Assembly (NCBI GenBank): GCA_903958995.1
Contig: CAJBVG010000111.1
Coordinates: 1-33,378 of the forward strand
Reading direction: 5' to 3'
Source: an uncultured bacterium
Lineage (GTDB): Bacteria; Bacteroidota; Bacteroidia; Sphingobacteriales; Sphingobacteriaceae
DNA length: 33,378 nt
In this document: positions 6,457 through 14,279 of the stretch, in pieces
Layout: every line of letters starts with the position of its first letter
Position numbering within the stretch: the stretch's first letter is position 1
Made by a program: the position numbers and the translations under genes
The notes under the pieces: generated by a model
Seen by the model: only the letters and a program-made list of their open reading frames with translations
Database searches by the model: none
Told to the model about the DNA's origin: nothing

Positions 6457-8856
6457 ATGAAACAAACTATCGACACCAAAACATTATGCTACCATTGCTC
6501 TGAAGATTGCGATGAAGTAGTCGTAAAATTTGATAATAAAGCATTTTGCTGCGAAGGATGTAAATTAGTTTATGAATTGCTTTCGGAAAACAACCTTTGC
6601 AATTATTATACATTAGATAGCAAGCCTGGAATTAGCAGGAAAGATAGTCACCAACAATTCAGGTATTCATTTTTAGATGATGAGGATTTAAAGCGCACCT
6701 TAATTACTTATACAGACGGCAAGGAAACACATATTACCCTAAATGTTCCTAGTATGCACTGCAGTTCATGTGTTTATTTGCTAGAGAATCTACAACGTCT
6801 TAACCCTGGAGTTATTCGCTCAACGGTAAACTTCCCGAAGAAAGAAGTGGAAATTGTTTACCTCGAAGCCGATACAAAACTTAGCGACATCGCCGATTTA
6901 ATGTCGAGCATCGGCTATGAACCACATATTAGTTTAGAACAAGCCGACAAAGGCCCTGATAAAAAAATCAACAGAAGTAAAATATATAAAATTGGTATTG
7001 CTGGATTTTCTTTTGGTAATATTATGATGCTTAGTTTCCCTGAATACTTTTCATTAGGGAATTATTTTGATCAAGAACATTTTACTTCTTGGTTTGGTTA
7101 TTTAAATATCGTTTTATCATTACCTGTATTTTTCTATTCAGCTAATGAATTCTTTATTTCCGGAATTAAAAGTTTACGTAAAGGTTTCCTAAATATTGAT
7201 TTGCCAATAGCATTAGCGGTATTGGTTACGTTCGTAAGAAGTCTATATGAAATTAGTTCGCATACAGGTGCTGGATATTTAGATTCGATGACAGGCATTG
7301 TATTCTTTATGTTAATAGGTCGCTATTTTCAAGATAGAACTTACGAAACCTTATCTTTTGAAAGAGATTACAAATCATTTTTCCCAATGGCCATTACTAA
7401 GATGAATAAAGGGAAAGAAGAAGTGATTCCTGTTATCAAACTAAAAAAAGGAGATCACATATTAGTAAGGAACAAAGAACTTATTCCTGCAGATGCCATA
7501 TTAATTAAAGGAGATGCGCACATCGACTATAGTTTTGTAACTGGAGAGTCGGAGGCAATTGAAAAGAAACGAGGCGAATTATTATACGCAGGAGGCCGAC
7601 AAGAAGGTAGTGCATTGTTGTTAGAAGTAGTGAAAGAAGTTTCTCAAAGTTATTTAACACGCTTATGGAATAAAGATGTTTTCCAAGAACGTGAAAATAA
7701 ATACGATTCCTTTATTCACACGATAAGTAAGTACTTCACCTTAGTATTATTTGTTGTTACTGCAGCAGCATTCTTTTACTGGTCGACAATAGATATGCAC
7801 AAAGCATTGAATGCATTAACCACTACATTAATTATTGCTTGTCCTTGCGCATTATTGCTATCATCAACATTTACGAATGGCAATGTAATTCGACTGTTTG
7901 GCAAGTATATGTTTTACTTAAAGAATTCAGATGTAATTGAATCGTTAGGCAAAGTAGATGTGATTGTATTCGACAAAACAGGAACCATTACAGAAGCTCA
8001 ACATGCTGAAGTTAGTTATCATGGTGATGTATTAAATGAAGAAGAAAAAGTACTCTTAAGAAATACGGTTAAACAATCTGCTCACCCACTCAGTAAAAGA
8101 GTATATGATTTCATTGGGCATACAGACACTATTGATCTAAGTACGTTTGATGAAATTCAAAGCAAAGGGATTTGCGCTAGTTACAATACTCACGATATTC
8201 GTATTGGTTCTGAACAATTCATTTTAGGCAAGGTAGAAAATGTAAATGTAAAAGAGAGTCGTGTTTACTTAGAAATCGACGGACAATACAAAGGATACTT
8301 TGGATTACACAATGTGTATCGTGCAGGATTTGCAACATTGGTAGAGCGATTGAAAAATAAATACCAATTGATGGTACTTTCTGGCGACCATGATTCGGAA
8401 CGTGAAGTGCTAAGTTATATGTTAGGCGATCAAGCACAATTGTATTTTAAACAAAGTCCGGAAGATAAATTAAATAAGATAGAAGCACTACAACGCGAAG
8501 GCAAGAAAGTAATGATGATTGGGGATGGATTAAATGATGCTGGAGCTTTGAAACAAAGTGATATTGGCATTGCCGTTACTGATCAAGCAAATTATTTCTC
8601 ACCAGCTTGCGATGTGATTATGGATGGACAAGCATTTAGTAAACTCGATAAATTTATTCGATTCGCTAAGGATTCTAAAAACGTAATCTTAGGAAGTTTT
8701 GTAATCTCAGTAGTCTATAATTTAGTGGGCTTATACTTTGCTGTACAAGGAGATTTATCACCAGTAATTGCAGCGATACTAATGCCAATCAGTTCGATTA
8801 GTATTATCTTATTTACAACTACGTTCTCGAGTATTTTTGCGATGAAACTAAAGTAG
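6457..8856 (+). CDS. ccoI: Copper-transporting P-type ATPase, CcoI/FixI type
   Basis: 799 residues. The N-terminal cysteine cluster (CYHC 11-14, Cys18, CCEGC 31-35) is the metal-binding domain found on FixI/CcoI pumps. An HMA domain with MHCSSC (100-105) follows. Membrane segments begin near 175; TGES is at 362-365, the transmembrane copper site Cys462-Pro-Cys464, the phosphorylated Asp506 in DKTGT, the His543-Pro class IB motif, and GDGLND at 689-694. All catalytic elements are intact. CcoI-type enzymes export Cu+ for assembly of cbb3 cytochrome oxidase rather than for bulk detoxification. Unlike the usual arrangement, no ccoS, ccoNO, ccoP or ccoG follows; the next gene is convergent. The gene name rests on domain architecture. 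Confidence 0.9.
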   Translation: MKQTIDTKTLCYHCSEDCDEVVVKFDNKAFCCEGCKLVYELLSENNLCNYYTLDSKPGISRKDSHQQFRYSFLDDEDLKRTLITYTDGKETHITLNVPSMHCSSCVYLLENLQRLNPGVIRSTVNFPKKEVEIVYLEADTKLSDIADLMSSIGYEPHISLEQADKGPDKKINRSKIYKIGIAGFSFGNIMMLSFPEYFSLGNYFDQEHFTSWFGYLNIVLSLPVFFYSANEFFISGIKSLRKGFLNIDLPIALAVLVTFVRSLYEISSHTGAGYLDSMTGIVFFMLIGRYFQDRTYETLSFERDYKSFFPMAITKMNKGKEEVIPVIKLKKGDHILVRNKELIPADAILIKGDAHIDYSFVTGESEAIEKKRGELLYAGGRQEGSALLLEVVKEVSQSYLTRLWNKDVFQERENKYDSFIHTISKYFTLVLFVVTAAAFFYWSTIDMHKALNALTTTLIIACPCALLLSSTFTNGNVIRLFGKYMFYLKNSDVIESLGKVDVIVFDKTGTITEAQHAEVSYHGDVLNEEEKVLLRNTVKQSAHPLSKRVYDFIGHTDTIDLSTFDEIQSKGICASYNTHDIRIGSEQFILGKVENVNVKESRVYLEIDGQYKGYFGLHNVYRAGFATLVERLKNKYQLMVLSGDHDSEREVLSYMLGDQAQLYFKQSPEDKLNKIEALQREGKKVMMIGDGLNDAGALKQSDIGIAVTDQANYFSPACDVIMDGQAFSKLDKFIRFAKDSKNVILGSFVISVVYNLVGLYFAVQGDLSPVIAAILMPISSISIILFTTTFSSIFAMKLK

Positions 8857-8857
8857 G

Positions 8858-8900
8858 TATCGGGTAGCGAGTATCGGGTAATTAATTACGAGCTACGAGC
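8858..8900. repeat. Heptamer repeat track joining two convergent genes
   Basis: Units in 7-bp phase: TATCGGG, TAGCGAG, TATCGGG, TAATTAA (8858-8885), then after a one-base shift TACGAGC twice (8887-8900). It fills the 25-bp gap between the copper ATPase stop and the ferredoxin stop and continues into the ferredoxin gene, where it encodes its last residues. TATCGGG is also half of the palindrome at 2122-2139. Confidence 0.65.
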
Positions 8901-9199
8901 ACCAAACGTTCAACAACACGATTAGCCACCAAATGCTCATCCACAATTTCTGCTACATCACTTAATTGTACGTGTTGGTAGAATACACCTTCAGGGTAAA
9001 CGACTAAAACCGGACCATGGTCGCAAAGATCTAAGCATCCTGTTTTTTGCGTTCTAATTTCAACACTTAAGCCCTTCTCTTTAATAAGTTTCTTGAATTC
9101 ACTGATTAGCTCTAATCCATGTGCTTCTCCACAACTTGGTTTTGCTGCTCCCTCTGGACGTTGATTGGTACAAATAAATAGGTGTTTTTGATAAATCAT
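8882..9199 (-). CDS. Thioredoxin-like [2Fe-2S] ferredoxin
   Basis: 105 residues. Cysteines at 10, 23, 55 and 59 are arranged as C-x12-C ... C-x3-C (CTNQRPEGAAKPSC and GCLDLC), the pattern of thioredoxin-fold [2Fe-2S] proteins related to NuoE and the Azotobacter/Aquifex ferredoxins. The glycine/proline-rich GPVLVVYPEG segment is also typical. It should be a soluble one-electron carrier; its partner is unknown. It is transcribed alone, convergent with the copper ATPase. The last residues (LVLVARN) are encoded by a 7-bp repeat, so the C-terminus probably varies between relatives. Confidence 0.87.
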   Translation of the reverse strand: MIYQKHLFICTNQRPEGAAKPSCGEAHGLELISEFKKLIKEKGLSVEIRTQKTGCLDLCDHGPVLVVYPEGVFYQHVQLSDVAEIVDEHLVANRVVERLVLVARN

Positions 9200-9240
9200 A
9201 TTGATAAAGATAATAAAACATTATGAGTTGTATCTTGTTT

Positions 9241-9282
9241 TAGTGGTAGATCTAAGACATAGGACTTGAGACTTAGTATAAA
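9241..9282. repeat. Heptamer-phased intergenic repeat
   Basis: Units TAGTGGT, AGATCTA, AGACATA, GGACTTG, AGACTTA, GTATAAA lie in register with period 7. The shared pattern is roughly rGAynTA. It ends 16 bp before the TIGR01777 gene start. It may overlap that gene's promoter; no exact TAnnTTTG was found here. Confidence 0.55.
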
Positions 9283-9298
9283 TAATTAAATACATAAG

Positions 9299-10201
9299 AT
9301 GGCTTCGATATTAATAAGTGGTGGAACGGGATTAATTGGCAAACAATTATCTAAGTTATTAAGAGAGAAAGGATATGTAGTTCGCATATTAAGTAGAAAG
9401 TCAAGCAATAATAATACTTTCATTCATTGGGATATTGATCAACAATACATTTCTGAGAATGCACTTATAGGTATAGACACTATAGTACATCTTGCCGGTG
9501 AAGGTATTGCGGATGGGAAATGGACAGATGAACGAAAAAAAGAGATTTTTGATAGCCGTGTGAACAGTACGAAGCTACTTTATTCTATACTCTCTAAAGG
9601 GAACCATCAAGTGAAGTCATTTATTTCTGCTTCTGCCGTAGGATACTACTCGGAGCAAGGAGAAAAAATGATGGTTGAAACAGATTCTGCCAATACTGAC
9701 TTTTTAGGGACTACTTGCTTAGCCTGGGAAAATGAAATGGATAAAATTTCTTCTCTCAACATCAGAATAGTAAAATTAAGAACAGGTATTGTATTGAGTC
9801 TTGTAGGAGGAGCTTTAAAGAAAATGATTTTACCATTTAAGTTTGGTTTAGGTTCAGCAATAGGCGATGGCAAACAATGGATGAGCTGGATTCACGAAAA
9901 AGATCTTTGCAAGATGTATGTATATGCTATTGAAAACGCAAAACTTACTGGTGCTTATAATGCTGTTGCACCAATACCAGTAAGGAACAAAGAGTTCAGT
10001 ATAGAATTAGCATCTGCATTAAAAAAACCATTTTGGTTTCCTAATGTTCCTAAATTTATGTTGCAATTATTATTTGGTGAAATGTCCATTGTTATTTTGG
10101 GTAGCACTAAAGCTAGTTCACAAAAAATTGAAGATGCAGGTTTTGAATTTCAATTTAGAACATTGGATAAATGTTTAAAAAATTTAGTGGAAAATAAATA
10201 A
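9299..10201 (+). CDS. TIGR01777 family NAD(P)-dependent epimerase (YfcH-like)
   Basis: 300 residues with an extended SDR fold: the nucleotide-binding GGTGLIG lies at 8-14, with a basic RILSRK segment after the second strand suggesting NADP(H). The SASAVGYYSEQG segment is the family's active-site region. A C-terminal DUF1731-type region covers about 240-295. The family (YfcH, SulA-like) is common, with unproven substrates. Its stop overlaps the photolyase start by one base (TAATG), so translation is coupled. In Bacteroidota such SDRs recur beside photolyases, which suggests a role in light or UV response (association only). Confidence 0.9.
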   Translation: MASILISGGTGLIGKQLSKLLREKGYVVRILSRKSSNNNTFIHWDIDQQYISENALIGIDTIVHLAGEGIADGKWTDERKKEIFDSRVNSTKLLYSILSKGNHQVKSFISASAVGYYSEQGEKMMVETDSANTDFLGTTCLAWENEMDKISSLNIRIVKLRTGIVLSLVGGALKKMILPFKFGLGSAIGDGKQWMSWIHEKDLCKMYVYAIENAKLTGAYNAVAPIPVRNKEFSIELASALKKPFWFPNVPKFMLQLLFGEMSIVILGSTKASSQKIEDAGFEFQFRTLDKCLKNLVENK

Positions 10202-11493
10202 TGAATATTTTTTGGTTTAGAAGAGATTTACGATTAGAAGATAATGCAGGTTTATACCATGCATTAAAATCAGGCGAAAAAGTTCAGTGTATATTTATAT
10301 TCGACAAAGTTATTTTAAATCAATTAGAGGATAAAGATGATGCAAGAGTAGAATTTATATTTGATCAAACACAAAGGTTAAAAAGTGAATTGCAAAATTT
10401 AGGCTCAGACCTTTGGATTTATCACTCTACACCAAACGAAGTGTTTAATAGCATCTCCAAAGATTATACCATCAAAGCTGTATATACTAATCACGATTAC
10501 GAGCCTTACGCTAAGAAAAGAGATTTAGAAATATTCGAGTTACTAGATAAAAAATCAATTGCATTTTATACTTATAAAGATCAGGTTATATTTGAGAAGG
10601 ATGAGATTTTAAAAGATGATGGCAAACCATACACCATTTTTACTCCCTATAAAAACAAGTGGTATAAAAAACTTACTGAATACTATCTTAAGAGTTACCC
10701 AACAGAAAAGTATTTTCAGCATCTAAATTCATCAGAAAATAAAATAAAAAACATTTCATTAGAAGAACTTGGGTTCGAACACAATGTCATATCTATTCCT
10801 CCGATAGAATACAAAAGCATACTTAAAGAATACCATCATAACAGAGATATTCCATCAATTAAAGGGACTTCGAAGATATCTATTCATTTAAGGTTTGGAA
10901 CAGTAAGCACACGAGAGCTTGCTAGGAATGCACAAGGTAAATCGGAAGTTTGGCTTAATGAATTAATATGGAGAGAATTCTATTTTATGATTCTTTGGCA
11001 TTTCCCACATGCTGAAAAAAAATCATTTAAACCTGCTTATGATAAAATTGTATGGCGGAATAACGAAGATGAATTTGCTCGTTGGTGTGAAGGGAAAACT
11101 GGCTACCCTATTGTAGATGCAGGGATGCGTGAACTTAATTCAACAGGTTTTATGCACAACCGAGTTCGAATGATTGTTGCTAGTTTTTTAATCAAGCATT
11201 TGTTAATAGACTGGCGATGGGGAGAAGCTTATTTCGCAAGAAAACTTCTCGACTTTGAATTATCATCAAATAATGGAGGATGGCAATGGGCAAGCAGTAG
11301 TGGCTGTGATGCAGCGCCGTATTTCAGAATATTCAATCCATACGAGCAAACGAAAAGGTTTGATCCAGAATTAAAATACATTAGGAAATGGGTTCCGGAA
11401 TTTCAAGAGTTAAACTATCCTGCTCCTATCGTAGATCATAAGTTTGCTAGAGAACGATGCTTATTAGTTTATAAGAATGCTTTATCAAATTAA
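10201..11493 (+). CDS. phrB: Deoxyribodipyrimidine photolyase (class I CPD type)
   Basis: 430 residues, full length. The N-terminal alpha/beta antenna domain opens with IFWFRRDLRLEDN. The FAD-binding helical domain includes GTSKISIHLRFGTVSTREL (222-240), GKTGYPIVDAGMREL (298-312), HNRVRMIVASF (319-329) and NNGGWQWASSSG (357-368). The electron-transfer triad matches E. coli Trp306/359/382 at Trp285, Trp338 and Trp361. E. coli Trp338 is replaced by Phe317. The enzyme repairs cyclobutane pyrimidine dimers using blue or near-UV light, with FADH-; the antenna cofactor cannot be assigned. The gene is coupled to the TIGR01777 SDR, and its 3' end overlaps the convergent GNAT gene by 4 bp. Confidence 0.95.
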   Translation: MNIFWFRRDLRLEDNAGLYHALKSGEKVQCIFIFDKVILNQLEDKDDARVEFIFDQTQRLKSELQNLGSDLWIYHSTPNEVFNSISKDYTIKAVYTNHDYEPYAKKRDLEIFELLDKKSIAFYTYKDQVIFEKDEILKDDGKPYTIFTPYKNKWYKKLTEYYLKSYPTEKYFQHLNSSENKIKNISLEELGFEHNVISIPPIEYKSILKEYHHNRDIPSIKGTSKISIHLRFGTVSTRELARNAQGKSEVWLNELIWREFYFMILWHFPHAEKKSFKPAYDKIVWRNNEDEFARWCEGKTGYPIVDAGMRELNSTGFMHNRVRMIVASFLIKHLLIDWRWGEAYFARKLLDFELSSNNGGWQWASSSGCDAAPYFRIFNPYEQTKRFDPELKYIRKWVPEFQELNYPAPIVDHKFARERCLLVYKNALSN

Positions 11494-12044
11494 TTTTTAT
11501 TGATTAATGAATAAATCAAGCAATCAATATATTCTCCATTCCAAAAATCACTTTCTTTTAAATGCCCTTCTTTAACAAATCCAGCACGCTCAATGACATT
11601 GATAGAGGGAGTGTTTCTAGGATCAATTATTGCTTCAATAGAATGAAAACCGATCTCATGAAATGCAAAACGAATCATCTCCTTCAACGCTTCATGAACA
11701 TAGCCATTCCCTTTATGGTCGGGATCTAATATGTAGCCCACTTCAGTTCTATTAGCATGCCACTTTGTGCGATAAAAGCCAATAGACCCAATGAACTTAT
11801 TTGTTTGTTTAAGAGCTATCGCAAAATTGATCATCTCCCCTTTTTCATATAATTCTTCACCAACGTTAAAGAAATCTATAATCTCTTGTTCTGTTTTCGA
11901 TAAAGGTCGAGGGATGTAACGCATTACTTCTGGATTCGATCTTAACTTTAAAAAACCAGCAACATCATCGTTGCTGATTTGTCTTAGTATTAAACGTTCC
12001 GTAATAAGTTCAGGAAATTTATCAAGTGGAAATACTGCCTCCAT
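11490..12044 (-). CDS. GNAT family N-acetyltransferase (RimJ/RimL-like)
   Basis: 184 residues. The opening LITERLILRQISNDDVAGFLKLRSN and central VGYILDPDHKGNGYVHEAL are typical of RimJ/RimL-type acetyltransferases; the acetyl-CoA pyrophosphate loop is HKGNGY. The segment NTPSINVIERAGFVKEG is the conserved C-terminal motif. The substrate, a protein N-terminus or small amine, cannot be inferred. Its start overlaps the stop of the heme lipoprotein gene by one base (ATG/TAA), indicating translational coupling. It is convergent with and overlaps the photolyase by 4 bp. Confidence 0.88.
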   Translation of the reverse strand: MEAVFPLDKFPELITERLILRQISNDDVAGFLKLRSNPEVMRYIPRPLSKTEQEIIDFFNVGEELYEKGEMINFAIALKQTNKFIGSIGFYRTKWHANRTEVGYILDPDHKGNGYVHEALKEMIRFAFHEIGFHSIEAIIDPRNTPSINVIERAGFVKEGHLKESDFWNGEYIDCLIYSLINKN

Positions 12045-12454
12045 TATTTTTTAGGAGTAGTGGCTGTTACTAAATACCCTAGTATTAGTTTTTCTCCTGT
12101 CTCATCAACAAAATCAGTAAACTTCAAATTGTATTGAATAACCATTGGGGGTACCATCTTCTCCCAAACAGCTGTTGGAAAAGACATAGGATTCTTTAAC
12201 TCATGGCATGAGTTACATTTTGATTCATACAAAGTTTTTCCTTTTACGTATTCTGCATATCGAAAATCTTTAACTGTTGAAGAAAAGTCGGCTTCTGTCA
12301 TTACTGGAGCTTTGCCAACAGCCGGACTAAAAGAATTTGTAATCTTTGCAACTGGCGCTGCAGGTGGAGCAGGAGGCGCTGATACCGTTGCAACTTTTTT
12401 ACTTGAACAAGCTACAATAAAAATCAATGCAGCTAGATATATTATTTTTTTCAT
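12044..12454 (-). CDS. Small c-type cytochrome lipoprotein
   Basis: 136 residues from the ATG at 12454; an upstream ATG at 12490 would add 12 non-signal-like residues and spoil the leader. The lipoprotein signal MKKIIYLAALIFIVACSS has Cys16 for lipidation. A Pro/Ala-rich linker covers ~27-35. A single c-heme site CNSCH lies at 80-84, followed by VWEKMVPPM with candidate distal ligands Met100/Met104. It should be an anchored monoheme electron carrier of unknown partner. It precedes and is coupled to the GNAT gene, and follows the DUF2867 SDR after 62 bp within the photolyase-linked cluster. Confidence 0.85.
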   Translation of the reverse strand: MKKIIYLAALIFIVACSSKKVATVSAPPAPPAAPVAKITNSFSPAVGKAPVMTEADFSSTVKDFRYAEYVKGKTLYESKCNSCHELKNPMSFPTAVWEKMVPPMVIQYNLKFTDFVDETGEKLILGYLVTATTPKK

Positions 12455-12516
12455 AGGGTGTAATTTGTAGCAATTTAATAAAAAAAACAATTTACAAGAA
12501 CCTATGCGTAATAATC

Positions 12517-13944
12517 TTATAGCTTAGAAGCAATTCTATTGATCATCCCATTAAAAATAAAAGCATGGAATGGCAGTACTGAATACCAGTACAATCTACC
12601 TAAAAGACCTAATGGCCTAAAAGTAGCGGTTTGCGTAAGTATATTATTTTTGTCGATTTTAAATTCTAACCAAGCTTCACCAGGGAGTTTCATCTCAGCA
12701 TATAATAGCAATCGCTTTTCTTGTTTATCAGCTAAAAGAACTCTCCAAAAGTCAAGTGCGTCTCCAGAAACAATTTCAGTATCGCTTTTTCTACCTCGCC
12801 TCATTCCTACTCCCCCAAACAATTGATCCATAATTCCTCTAATTTCCCAGAGCCAATTCGCATAAAACCATCCTCTTTTTCCACCAATAGACCATATTTT
12901 TTGTAATGCCGAATTTAAATCTTCCACTTTAATCGTACGAACATCTTTAAAACAACCATTTACTGGCACTTCTATAAATTTCGAGAATCCTTCATTAAAT
13001 ATTGTACTCGTTTGAGCATCTTTCCAACTCGACAACACTTGATTTTGCTCAATTTTATCAAAAGCTAGTTTAATCGAGCTATCATAATCAATTAGATTTA
13101 TACCTAGTAAAGCTGTTAAATTATTTGGCTTGCACGTCACATCAACTTTCATGCTATTAACTAAATTCTTTGCAAGCGCATAAGAAGTAGCTGTAACGAA
13201 ATACAACCAATAAGACGATATTCTTGGAGTCATAACAGGAACTATTACAATCCTTCTCTTCAATCCTCTGATTTTTGCAAATCTCAATAGCATTTCCTTA
13301 TAACTTAATATTTCTGGACCACCAATATCATAACTATTATTATAGGTTTCTGATCTTCCAATTACACCAACAGCAAATTCAACAACATTACGAATAGCAA
13401 TAGGTTGGCATTTTGTTTTTAACCAACGAGGGGTAATCATGAAAGGTAATTTCTCTACGATATCTCGAATGATTTCAAACGAGGCACTCCCAGAGCCTAG
13501 TATTATTCCAGCTTTTAATGTAGTTAATGCAAAAGTAGAATCAGACAAAATTGTTTCTACATTCTTGCGAGAAGATAAATGTTTTGATAGTTCATCAGCA
13601 TTACTTATGCCGCTCAAGTAAATCACTTGTTTAGCATTCGTTTGCTCAATACTTTTTTTGAAATTAGTTGCACAAATTTCTTCCATACTTTCAAAGTCAC
13701 CTGTTTGAGTCGACATAGAATGTATGAGGTAATAAGCAACGTCAATATCTTTTGGAATTACCTGAAGACTTTTCTCATTTAAGAAATCTGCTTCTATGAC
13801 AGTAAGGTTTGAGTTCAAATAATTTTTTCGATTAAACCTATTCGAGTCCCTTACACAACATACTACCTCATGGCCATTGTCTAGCAATACAGGCAATATT
13901 CGTTGGGCTATATAACCCGTTACACCGGTAAGTAGTATTTTCAT
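12517..13944 (-). CDS. SDR family oxidoreductase with C-terminal DUF2867 domain
   Basis: 475 residues. The N-terminal atypical SDR/NmrA-like Rossmann domain has GVTGYIA at 7-13 and covers roughly 1-290. The C-terminal region, with FWRVLLADKQEKRLLLYAEMKLPG and AWLEFKID, matches the DUF2867 (START/SRPBCC-like) domain usually fused to these SDRs. It lies 7 bp downstream of the DUF2805 gene. This pair is a recurring Bacteroidota neighbourhood linked to photolyases; the reaction is unknown. Confidence 0.9.
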   Translation of the reverse strand: MKILLTGVTGYIAQRILPVLLDNGHEVVCCVRDSNRFNRKNYLNSNLTVIEADFLNEKSLQVIPKDIDVAYYLIHSMSTQTGDFESMEEICATNFKKSIEQTNAKQVIYLSGISNADELSKHLSSRKNVETILSDSTFALTTLKAGIILGSGSASFEIIRDIVEKLPFMITPRWLKTKCQPIAIRNVVEFAVGVIGRSETYNNSYDIGGPEILSYKEMLLRFAKIRGLKRRIVIVPVMTPRISSYWLYFVTATSYALAKNLVNSMKVDVTCKPNNLTALLGINLIDYDSSIKLAFDKIEQNQVLSSWKDAQTSTIFNEGFSKFIEVPVNGCFKDVRTIKVEDLNSALQKIWSIGGKRGWFYANWLWEIRGIMDQLFGGVGMRRGRKSDTEIVSGDALDFWRVLLADKQEKRLLLYAEMKLPGEAWLEFKIDKNNILTQTATFRPLGLLGRLYWYSVLPFHAFIFNGMINRIASKL

Positions 13945-13951
13945 TTATGAT

Positions 13952-14221
13952 TTATCGTTTACTGATTTTATTTAAGGAGATGCTACGTTGTAATGTACAT
14001 TTAAATCTATCAATATCTGAATTGCGCTTGTGGGCATGCTTTTGACTAACTCCACTATTTACACGTTTTCTCCAAAGGTTAAAGCTAGAGCGTTTAAGTT
14101 CCTTTCGCATTAGCGAGATGACATTTGCTTCAGTAAAACCAAATTGAAATTCAATGGCCTCGAATGGGGTTCTATCTTCCCAAGCCATTTCAATGATTCT
14201 GTCGATATCCTTATCTTCCAT
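13952..14221 (-). CDS. DUF2805 / TIGR03643 family protein
   Basis: 89 residues. The core is near-signature for TIGR03643: MAWEDRTPFEAIEFQFGFTE, then VISLMRKELKRSSFNLWRKRV, then a basic tail. The EAIEFQFGFTEANVISLM stretch looks like a helix-turn-helix, and the arginine/lysine-rich end suggests nucleic-acid binding; neither is proven for the family. It is upstream of the DUF2867 SDR with 7 bp between. A 42-bp dyad overlaps its start codon. Confidence 0.9.
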   Translation of the reverse strand: MEDKDIDRIIEMAWEDRTPFEAIEFQFGFTEANVISLMRKELKRSSFNLWRKRVNSGVSQKHAHKRNSDIDRFKCTLQRSISLNKISKR

Positions 14222-14257
14222 GAATTCGGTTTACATTAATAACCGATATTCATGGAA
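14216..14257 (-). promoter_or_regulatory. 42-bp imperfect dyad covering the DUF2805 start codon
   Basis: On the + strand TTCCATGAAT (14216-14225) is mirrored by ATTCATGGAA (14248-14257), and inside these CGGTT (14227-14231) by AACCG (14241-14245). That gives 15 pairs per arm, with a T versus AT internal loop and a 9-base centre. On the - strand the downstream arm contains the DUF2805 ATG, and the upstream arm holds a second ATG opening a five-codon frame (M-N-I-G-Y-stop). It could be an operator for a dimeric regulator or an mRNA hairpin hiding the start codon. Confidence 0.6.
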
Positions 14258-14279
14258 AATGTTTGAATTTGAATACCTA

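Noticed and set aside
12455..12490. Upstream start for the heme lipoprotein
   Set aside because: The extra 12 residues precede and disrupt an otherwise good lipoprotein signal that begins at 12454.
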